Of a stretch of DNA of 64,000 bases, positions 32,250-38,857 are shown piece by piece. The stretch is from Chloracidobacterium sp. CP2_5A (lineage in GTDB: Bacteria > Acidobacteriota > Blastocatellia > Chloracidobacteriales > Chloracidobacteriaceae). Where the stretch lies: the NCBI GenBank assembly GCA_002254845.1, contig NKPT01000002.1, positions 62,001-126,000 of the forward strand. The letters run 5' to 3'. A model generated the notes under the pieces. The model had not been told where the DNA came from. It did not search any database and saw only the letters and a list, made by a program, of their open reading frames with translations. How positions within the stretch are numbered: the stretch's first letter is position 1; each line of letters starts with the position of its first letter. A program made the translations under genes and the position numbers.

Positions 32250-33104
32250 CTAATTCCACCGCGCCAACGCGGCTTTGGCTTCGACGATGCGCAGCTCGAG
32301 CGCCTGTCGCTCGGCGTCCGATGTCGCGCGGCGCTTCTGCTCCTCCAGCCACGTCAGCGCCTCGCCCCATTGCGCAAGCCGAAGATACAAAAGCCCAATG
32401 TCGCCCCGAACTCGCGCATCGTCGGGATTGACCGCGAACAGCATCCGCATAGCTCGCAAGGCGAGCGACCAGTCCTTGGCGTTGACCGCGATGCCGTACA
32501 GGTTGCGCAGCATGCGCAGCGTGATGGCTCGCGTTCCGGCTGCTTCGAGGTCCTCGGCTGTCAGCTCGGCGTCAGCCCCGCGGACGCTCCGCAATAGACG
32601 CCGCAACCCGGAGTCGTCAAGCCGCTTGCCGCCGCGGAATGGGTCGAGATAAACAACGCCGTCGGCCCCGCGATAGCGAATCAAGAAGTGTCCCGGAAAG
32701 TTAACGCCCTCGCACGTCAGCCCAAACCGGCGGGCGAGTTCGATAAAGACCACCGAAAGCGTGATGGGAATCCCGACGCGGCGGGCGATCACTTCGCCCA
32801 GGAGACTGTTGCGCAGGTCGTAGTAGTTTTCCTCATTCCCGCGAAAGCCAAGCGCCGCAAAGCCGGCGGCCAGCGCCTCGATGGAAGGCGGCTGGCGAGC
32901 GCCAGCCAAGATTGCCCGCTGCCGCAGCTCGTCAGCTAGCGCGTCAAGCTGGGCTGGGATGGATGTCAGGTCCTGATCGCTCTCAACCGCCCACGTGACG
33001 GCGGCCGTAGCCAGCGCCAGCGGCGGGGCGCTGACGCCCCGCCACATCGCGGATAGCTCGGTCAGCCGCTGTTCGAAGCGGCGCTCAAGAACGGTCGAGC
33101 TCAT
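32250..33104 (-). CDS. SirB1-like transglutaminase-fold protein with TPR tail
   Basis: A 284-residue cytosolic protein. Residues ~30-180 match the SirB1/YchA N-terminal family: YYDLRNSLLGEVIARRVGIPITLSVVFIELARRFGLTCEGVNFPGHFLIRY and YLDPFRGGKRL. The Cys and His usual for transglutaminase-like enzymes may be CEGVNFPGH. The C-terminal third has TPR-like helices (WSLALRAMRMLFAVNPDDARVRGDIGLLYLRLAQWGEAL). The function is unknown in the family. It overlaps the upstream exported-protein gene by 4 bp (ATGA). Confidence 0.85.
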   Translation of the reverse strand: MSSTVLERRFEQRLTELSAMWRGVSAPPLALATAAVTWAVESDQDLTSIPAQLDALADELRQRAILAGARQPPSIEALAAGFAALGFRGNEENYYDLRNSLLGEVIARRVGIPITLSVVFIELARRFGLTCEGVNFPGHFLIRYRGADGVVYLDPFRGGKRLDDSGLRRLLRSVRGADAELTAEDLEAAGTRAITLRMLRNLYGIAVNAKDWSLALRAMRMLFAVNPDDARVRGDIGLLYLRLAQWGEALTWLEEQKRRATSDAERQALELRIVEAKAALARWN

Positions 33105-35512
33105 CGGCGCGGCGGCGTAAATGGGCCGTTGTTGGCTTCTCCCTCGTGCGCGAAAGAGCCGCAGGCCGGGGATTCAGCGTTAGCATCCTCGGCGCCCCGC
33201 TCGCGGCAGCGCAAGGTGCCTGTCTCGTCCATATAGAAGGTTTGGTCGCCGGTGCGATCCGCGCCTTCGCGCGCGGCTGGAAAGGCGGTAACGCTAAACC
33301 CGGCGGGCTTATCTCCGCTTGCCGGGCGCAGGATGATCGGCCCTAACACGTAGCCCTTGTATGGCAGGCGCGTCATCAGCTCGATTTCCTCGCTAAACGC
33401 GCGCCCGTCGTCGGCGCGCTTGGCCAAAGTCGGCAGACTGTCGGAATAAGCGCCTTTGCCCGCGTTGCGGGCGTAATCCATTTGAGCTTCATAGATCGCC
33501 CGCAACGCCTCGCGCGCCGACTGCTCGTTGGCGCGGCGCTCATCGGCGGCCGCGCTCGCGCCATAACCGGCGCCAGCCAGTCCGACCAGGAACGACACCG
33601 GCAGATCCACCGCGTTGCTGATCACGCGGCTCTCCCGCGCGATATGCGTGAAGAAGGGAAATGGCCCGAGACCTTCGAGGAAGGGTTGGTATCGCTTCGG
33701 CGTCTCCTTGCGCAGCTCGTCCAGAATCTGCGCGACAAGCTCCTGCGAAACGTAGGCGCTGCCCATCGCGTCCGCCGGGCGCGCCCCGAAGCCGACATTA
33801 AAATCCTCCCGGCGCCCGAGCGTCTGACCGCGCCGGTAACTGTCAATGGCCCATTTCACATCGCTGGCGCGGCCGGCGACGAGGACGTTGGCTACGACCG
33901 ATACGGCAAAGGCTTCCTCCTCGTTGTCGTTGCTGCTTGCGAAGAGCCAGATGGTTTCGCCTTCATAGGTCTTTGTTCGCGGCTCGAAAACGGGCTTGGG
34001 GCGCATCATTTCTTCCTTCTCACCCCCGTCGGGCCTGGCCGCTGCCGGCTCGGCCGCCTGCTGCGCGCGACGATGAGCGGCCTTGCGTGCGGCGAACGAG
34101 AGGATTTTGGCGAAAGCCTCCCGAAGCGCCTGCGGATTGTTGCTGACGGCGAAAGCCGCGCCCCGCGCGCTCTCCGTCGAGGCTTGAGCCATGTCCCTAA
34201 TCTGAATGCCGCCGGCCGCCAGCGCGATCTCGCCGGTCAGCGCGGCGGCGATTTCCTGACGAAAGTTGACGCCAAACTTGCGCTCGGCGACCTGAAGGTC
34301 GGTTTCATACTTCGGGTCGAAAACGCCGGCCATTTGACGCAAGGTGTCATAAACGCGAGTCGGGCTGACGCTCATCGCGGCGAAAACCTGGGTGTTTGCG
34401 GGGAGAAAGTCCGCCGCGCGCCCGCTGACGCGCGGGCCGTCAGCCAAGGCTGGGTAGAGGCCCGCGCCGGCCCGGTCACACCCCACGAGGATGCGTTGCG
34501 TGACGCGCCCCTGCTCGACGCCGAAGGCATACCCGGCGCCGCCCACCGACCCGATGCCGGAAAGCTCCAGGAGCTGATTGACCTTGGCGGCGTACTCGGC
34601 TTCCGCTCTTGCCTGCTCGGCTGACATCGTCTTGCCGGGCGGTTGCGACGGCTTCAAAAGCCCGGCGAGCAGCCTGCGCGCGTAGCTGCCCATGGCCGTC
34701 GTGTTGACATAAATCAGCCCGTTGCGCGGCGCGGAGAGCTGTTCTTGGACTTCCTCAAAGTCCTTGCTCTTGCCCAGCGAGGCGAACGTCGGTTGCGCCA
34801 GCTGCGTCAGCCAGCGCGTCATAACCGGGCTCAGCCCAACGGCAATGACCTGCCCGCTGCGCGCCATCAGGATGGACTCACTCGCTTTGCGGGCCGGGAA
34901 GGTAGTCGTCCGAAAGCGTCCGACGCGCCCGGCGACCGGCTTGGCGCGCTTGGCGCTTTCCGCCAGCGTCGGCAGCCACTGGTTGCCGATCTCGGCGAAG
35001 CGCGTCGCGGCAGCCTCGTCCGGGGCGATGATGACGACCATGAACTCGAAATCCGGCGCAATCGGCAGACCCAGGGCTTCCTTTTTCTTGCCCGGCGCGA
35101 GAGCCAGCCCGATTCCAAGGCGCGTTCTCGCAAGGGTCGCCTTGTCGGGCAGCCCGAGGGCGACCAGGGCCTCGTCATAGCGAGTGATGTCAATCGGCAG
35201 CGGCGAATCGGCGGCGGCTAGAAAGCTCTTCAGGTTGTCGGCGGCGAGAATTTCATCAATCGCGCTGGTGATGCGCTCCGCCTCAAAGTAGAGCAGGGCG
35301 TTGGCCGGGAAGTATTCGGCCAGCGGCAGCGGAGCCGCTGGCGCCTCCCTTTCCGTCGCTGGCGCGATGGCCGGCGCAGCGGGACGCGCTGGCTGCCGCC
35401 GGGCGCGTTGGCCCGCGGCCGGACTCCAGCCAACAAAGAGCAGCGCCACGATGAGTCCGCTAGCGAATAAGCCGCGACGGACAGCGCGGGGCGCGAGCGA
35501 TAAGCAATTCAT
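33101..35512 (-). CDS. Exported DUF3352-like protein with pseudopilin-like C-terminus
   Basis: An 803-residue protein with a signal peptide (LFASGLIVALLFVGWSPAAGQ). AGGAGG lies 4 nt before ATG. Residues ~60-600 (EYFPANALLYFEAERITSAIDEIL, then YDTLRQMAGVFDPKYE, EIAAALTGEIALAAGG) have the arrangement of DUF3352-type proteins common in cyanobacteria and Acidobacteria. The last ~130 residues (NEQSAREALRAIYEAQMDYARNAG, then QTFYMDETGTLRC) resemble the globular domain of type IV pilins/GspG, which is also present at the end of the HEAT-repeat protein at 38829-41396. The function is unknown. Confidence 0.8.
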   Translation of the reverse strand: MNCLSLAPRAVRRGLFASGLIVALLFVGWSPAAGQRARRQPARPAAPAIAPATEREAPAAPLPLAEYFPANALLYFEAERITSAIDEILAADNLKSFLAAADSPLPIDITRYDEALVALGLPDKATLARTRLGIGLALAPGKKKEALGLPIAPDFEFMVVIIAPDEAAATRFAEIGNQWLPTLAESAKRAKPVAGRVGRFRTTTFPARKASESILMARSGQVIAVGLSPVMTRWLTQLAQPTFASLGKSKDFEEVQEQLSAPRNGLIYVNTTAMGSYARRLLAGLLKPSQPPGKTMSAEQARAEAEYAAKVNQLLELSGIGSVGGAGYAFGVEQGRVTQRILVGCDRAGAGLYPALADGPRVSGRAADFLPANTQVFAAMSVSPTRVYDTLRQMAGVFDPKYETDLQVAERKFGVNFRQEIAAALTGEIALAAGGIQIRDMAQASTESARGAAFAVSNNPQALREAFAKILSFAARKAAHRRAQQAAEPAAARPDGGEKEEMMRPKPVFEPRTKTYEGETIWLFASSNDNEEEAFAVSVVANVLVAGRASDVKWAIDSYRRGQTLGRREDFNVGFGARPADAMGSAYVSQELVAQILDELRKETPKRYQPFLEGLGPFPFFTHIARESRVISNAVDLPVSFLVGLAGAGYGASAAADERRANEQSAREALRAIYEAQMDYARNAGKGAYSDSLPTLAKRADDGRAFSEEIELMTRLPYKGYVLGPIILRPASGDKPAGFSVTAFPAAREGADRTGDQTFYMDETGTLRCRERGAEDANAESPACGSFAHEGEANNGPFTPPRR

Positions 35513-35605
35513 GTAGCCTCCTCAAAGCGTTTGGGTAAGCGCCGAAAGGCGACTTACGCCCGCTTTTGTAGCTTGCCGTTGGAAAGTCTGGCAAGCCGCG
35601 ACCCG

Positions 35606-36253
35606 TCAGGCGAGCGGCGGGATCGGGGTTGCCAGCAACTGTCGCGCGCGGTCGGCCAGCGCCGCGAAGTCCGGTCGCCCGTCCGCGAGCGATGGGAAAA
35701 GCCCGCTTCCAACCGCGACAACGGACGCTCCGGCGCGAAAGTAGTCGGCGACATCGGCGAGGTTGATGCCGCCGGCCGCCAGCAGGTGGACGTTGGGCAA
35801 GGCGCGGCGCAGGTGGCCGAGGTAGACGGCGCCGCCGAAAGCGGCTACGGGAAAAACCCGTACCAGCGAGGCCCCGCGCTCGGCCAGCAGGGCTACTTCG
35901 CGCGGGGTAGCGCCGGCCGGGATCGCCAACAGGTGGCGCTTGCGGCAGAAGTCCACGACGCGCGCGTTGTCGTAGGCTAGCGTAGCGAACTGAGCGTTGG
36001 CCTTGATGGCGCGGTCCACCGCCTCAATGGTTGGCGCGTCCCCGATCCCAATCGCGACGTCGTCCCCAAACTGATGCCGAATGTCGCCAATGACGCGCAT
36101 CGCGCCCGGCGTGGCATGCGGAACCTCAATGATGCGAATCCCGCTTTCAATCAGGATACGCGCCGACTGGACAGCGATTTCGGCCGACGCTGACCGCAGG
36201 CTGGCGATGAGGCGGCGCGTGAAAAAACGCTGGAGCAGGTCGTCGGCGGACAT
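35606..36253 (-). CDS. KDPG/KHG aldolase-like protein lacking the Schiff-base lysine
   Basis: A 215-residue TIM-barrel of the Eda family. LRSASAEIAVQSARILIESGIRIIEV, IPAGATPREVALLAERGA and AGGINLADVADYFRAGASVVAVGSGLF fit the family. However, the catalytic lysine (FKFFPAE in E. coli, Lys133) is Arg132 here (SLVRVFPVAAFGG, codon CGG), and GAGT is replaced by GIGDAPT. Without the lysine, KDPG cleavage by Schiff base is not expected. The gene follows the cyclase gene directly (stop and start adjacent, TGA-ATG), so the two products probably act together. A related function, perhaps in amino-acid or sugar-acid breakdown, is a guess. Confidence 0.82.
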   Translation of the reverse strand: MSADDLLQRFFTRRLIASLRSASAEIAVQSARILIESGIRIIEVPHATPGAMRVIGDIRHQFGDDVAIGIGDAPTIEAVDRAIKANAQFATLAYDNARVVDFCRKRHLLAIPAGATPREVALLAERGASLVRVFPVAAFGGAVYLGHLRRALPNVHLLAAGGINLADVADYFRAGASVVAVGSGLFPSLADGRPDFAALADRARQLLATPIPPLA

Positions 36254-36874
36254 TCAGCCACGCAGGATGGCGCGCGCCGGAGCGCCGTCGCTGTCCATGA
36301 GTTTCAACGGAAGGCACACCAACTCGTAGTCGCCAGCGTCCACGGCGCGTAAATCAAGGCCCTCCAGGATGACGACGCCGTTCGAGAGCAGCTCGATATG
36401 CGTCGGAAAGGTGGCGCTGCCGTATTCCTCAACCGACAAATAATCAATGCCAACGAGCTTGACGCCGTCGGCGACCAGCTTAGCAGCCGCTTCTGGCGTG
36501 ATAAACACGTAATCGGGGCTGAAGGTTTCCTGCTGCCACAGTTGCGAGTTGCGGGTCTTGAAGATCACCCGAATGTATTCGCCCAAATCCAGCTGCGAGA
36601 GCGTTTCAATGTCAATCTTGCGCGAGGTGACTTCCACGACCCGCGCACGCCCCACCATTATATTGAGCGGAATCTCGTGCAGCTTGCGCCCAGTCTCGAT
36701 GAAGTGAAACGGAGCGTCCACATGCGTGCCCGTGTGCGTGCCCATGCCATAGTAACAGACGTTGGCCGGGTCGCCCTTGGATATCTGTGCCCGCGGTTCA
36801 AGCACCACCGGCGGATCGCCCGGATAGACGGGCATCCGCGGATGAACCGGCACCGTCACATCGTAAATCTGCAT
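36254..36874 (-). CDS. Cyclase-family metal-dependent hydrolase (kynurenine formamidase-like)
   Basis: A 206-residue enzyme of the KynB/cyclase superfamily. The zinc/manganese site is visible in MGTHTGTHVDAPFHF (HxGTHxDxPxH), with Glu/His in FPTHIELL, and the N-terminal DVTVPVHPRMPVYPGDPPVV is typical. It hydrolyses formyl amides or cyclic imides/lactones; the substrate cannot be fixed from sequence. GAGG lies 4 nt before ATG. The promoter at 36913-36941 reads into it, and the aldolase-like gene follows directly. Confidence 0.88.
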   Translation of the reverse strand: MQIYDVTVPVHPRMPVYPGDPPVVLEPRAQISKGDPANVCYYGMGTHTGTHVDAPFHFIETGRKLHEIPLNIMVGRARVVEVTSRKIDIETLSQLDLGEYIRVIFKTRNSQLWQQETFSPDYVFITPEAAAKLVADGVKLVGIDYLSVEEYGSATFPTHIELLSNGVVILEGLDLRAVDAGDYELVCLPLKLMDSDGAPARAILRG

Positions 36875-36882
36875 AGACCTCT

Positions 36883-36898
36883 ATTCCTTCATTCCTTC
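36883..36898. repeat. 8-bp tandem duplication in the cyclase leader
   Basis: Two adjacent copies of ATTCCTTC immediately upstream of the cyclase ribosome-binding site (GGAAGGAATGAAGG on the minus strand). Confidence 0.85.
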
Positions 36899-36912
36899 CC
36901 TGGTAGGCGCGG

Positions 36913-36941
36913 ATGCTACTGACGTTTCCCAAGGCTGTCAA
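36913..36941 (-). promoter_or_regulatory. Promoter of the cyclase/aldolase-like pair
   Basis: On the minus strand TTGACA (36941-36936), 17-nt spacer, TAGCAT (36918-36913); the start is ~36906 and the leader ~30 nt. Confidence 0.78.
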
Positions 36942-37137
36942 ACCGCTGCGCTCAGTCGGGGGCCGTCTGAAAAAAATCGCCCGCCGCGCTGTGAAATATC
37001 GCCGAAACATACTGTTCGCTTCAGCGCGCCCCGCTTTGTAGCATGCTTTTGGTCGTCTTCCCCCTGCTAAAGGCCATTGCGTCCCGCCGTCGGCCTGGTC
37101 ACAATCGCGCCCTGCAGGGACATTTTAGGCTGTAGCC

Positions 37138-37167
37138 GCGCTCAAAGCCGAGGCGCTCAAAGCCGAG
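37138..37167. repeat. 15-bp perfect tandem duplication
   Basis: Two identical copies of GCGCTCAAAGCCGAG, directly followed by a second, unrelated duplication. Confidence 0.95.
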
Positions 37168-37207
37168 GCTAAGCGGATAACTCAGCGGCTAAGCGGATGC
37201 CTCAGCG
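37168..37207. repeat. 20-bp tandem duplication
   Basis: Two copies of a 20-bp unit starting GCTAAGCGGAT and ending CTCAGCG, differing at two bases, abutting the 15-bp duplication on its left and ending 70 bp before the parvulin start. Confidence 0.93.
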
Positions 37208-37277
37208 GAAGCCGCGCTCGCGCCGCCGCCCGCTTGCCGGCGGGCAGGCTCCGCTTCCCTGTTTGATGGAGGTGGTT

Positions 37278-37799
37278 ATGCGTTCATGCCAACTTGCTTG
37301 CCTGGTTTTCGGGCTGGCCCTAAGCGTCGCTTGTGGCGGGGAAGCGCCCAAGAAGCTGGCCGCGGAGGAGAATGCGGCGAAGCCGACGAAAGCCGCGCCC
37401 AAGCCCTGCGACCCCAAGGATCTCATCCCGGTCAAGCCTGAGCCTGTCCCTGAATCTCTGGAAGTGCAGCATATCCTGATTGCCTACAAAGGCAGCGGCG
37501 CCGCCAAGAATCCGCAGGTCAAAACGACCCGCTCGAAGGAGGAAGCCCGCAAGCTCTGGGAAAAAGTTTTTGAGGAAGCGCGCAACTGCGCCGACTTCAA
37601 TAAGCTCGTTATCGAGTACAGCGACGACCCCTACAAGATGAACGACAGCAAATACAACGCTTTTCCGGGCTTTTACGAAATCACGCCCACGGGCGTCTTT
37701 GACGAGACTTTCAAGAAGTGCGCCCAGGGCTTGAGTCCGGGCAACATTGACAAAGTGGAAAGCTACTATGGCTTTCACATCATCCGTCGGAAGTCCTGA
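37278..37799 (+). CDS. Parvulin-type peptidyl-prolyl isomerase lipoprotein
   Basis: A 173-residue lipoprotein: signal peptide MRSCQLACLVFGLALSVAC with lipobox LSVAC giving an acylated Cys. After a Lys/Ala/Pro linker, the PpiC domain starts LEVQHILIAYKGS and continues EEARKLWEKVFEEARNCADFNKLVIEYSDDP, ending SPGNIDKVESYYGFHIIRRKS, the usual parvulin closing strand. It should help fold exported proteins at the periplasmic membrane face. GGAGGT is 4 nt before ATG 37278; ATG 37266 is an alternative. PP2C follows after 8 bp. Confidence 0.92.
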   Translation: MRSCQLACLVFGLALSVACGGEAPKKLAAEENAAKPTKAAPKPCDPKDLIPVKPEPVPESLEVQHILIAYKGSGAAKNPQVKTTRSKEEARKLWEKVFEEARNCADFNKLVIEYSDDPYKMNDSKYNAFPGFYEITPTGVFDETFKKCAQGLSPGNIDKVESYYGFHIIRRKS

Positions 37800-37807
37800 C
37801 GCCCGCT

Positions 37808-38857
37808 ATGGCAAACGAAGTCGCCGCGCCCGCGGCCGCCCCCGCCATTCGTTTTGCCTGTATCTGCGACCGCGGTCTCAAGCGGGCATCCAACCAGGAT
37901 CGGGCGCTAGCCGAGGTCAACGCCCGGCTCTTTGTCGTGTGTGACGGCGTCGGCGGCAACACGGGCGGCGAAATCGCCAGCCAGACGGCCATCGAGACGG
38001 TGCGCGACGCCTTTATCGCGCCGGACAACCACCCGCCGCTCGTCCGCCTTGAACGGGCGATTCACTACGCCAACCGGGACATCTTCGAGATGGCCAAGCA
38101 TGACCTTGACCTGGCCGGCATGGCGACAACGCTGGTGGCGCTTCACCTCGACGGCGAGACCGCCTGCGCGGCGCATGCCGGCGACAGCCGCCTGTATCAC
38201 TTCGCGAACGGCGCGCTGACGCAGGTCACGATTGACCATACCCCGCTCCAGGATGCCATCCGCTGCGGCAAGCTTTCGGTCGCCGAAGCCGAGCAGCTTC
38301 CGAAAGCCAACGAAGTGAGCCGGGCGCTGGGCATATTTCCCGAAGTCGAGGTTGAGACGCAGGATTTCGCGTTTGCCGTCGGGGCGCGGTTTTTGCTCTG
38401 CACGGATGGCGTGACGCGCCACATCGCCAATGAAGAGCTGGAACGGCTCATGGCCACTTTTGCGGATAATCCCGACGGGCTATGCGACGAGATTCACCGT
38501 TACTGCTACGAGCGCGGGGCCGAAGACAACTTCACCGCGCTGGTGGTGTGCGTCGATCCGCCGTCCGCCGCCGCGCCGCCGCCCAGCCCGCCCTCCTCGC
38601 CGTCGCTCCAGGAGCGCCTGACGCGCACGCGGGAACTCAGCGTCGCGCCCAGTTTCCCCGCCGACCGAACGACTGGCGAGCACCATCCGCTCAAGGAACT
38701 CGTCGAAGCCCGCCGCGCCCGCTCGCGGCGCGAGCTGACGCTTCAGGCGCTGGCCGTCTTGCTTTTGATGGCGTTGTCGTTTGGCGCCGGGTGGTGGATG
38801 GGCGCGCGACAGGCCCTGCCGCCGGCAGTCAGCCCGCGCCCTCTGACTGGGCGCTGA
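37808..38857 (+). CDS. PP2C-type Ser/Thr protein phosphatase with C-terminal membrane anchor
   Basis: A 349-residue PPM phosphatase. Metal-binding and catalytic motifs are ASNQDRALAE, VVCDGVGGNTGGE, MATTLVALHL, AHAGDSRLY, LLCTDGVTRH and GAEDNFTALVV. A Pro/Ser linker follows (~255-300), then a single transmembrane helix (LTLQALAVLLLMALSFGAGWWMG, ~315-337), leaving the catalytic domain in the cytoplasm. It is the natural opponent of the Ser/Thr kinase at 43522-46098. Its last 29 bp overlap the convergent HEAT-repeat gene. Confidence 0.93.
   Translation: MANEVAAPAAAPAIRFACICDRGLKRASNQDRALAEVNARLFVVCDGVGGNTGGEIASQTAIETVRDAFIAPDNHPPLVRLERAIHYANRDIFEMAKHDLDLAGMATTLVALHLDGETACAAHAGDSRLYHFANGALTQVTIDHTPLQDAIRCGKLSVAEAEQLPKANEVSRALGIFPEVEVETQDFAFAVGARFLLCTDGVTRHIANEELERLMATFADNPDGLCDEIHRYCYERGAEDNFTALVVCVDPPSAAAPPPSPPSSPSLQERLTRTRELSVAPSFPADRTTGEHHPLKELVEARRARSRRELTLQALAVLLLMALSFGAGWWMGARQALPPAVSPRPLTGR

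Larger units (their letters stand above)
36875..37277. other. 403-bp divergent intergenic region
   Basis: It holds the minus-strand promoter of the cyclase pair near 36913-36941 and, upstream of the parvulin gene, two consecutive tandem duplications at 37138-37207. No other gene is supported. Confidence 0.7.
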
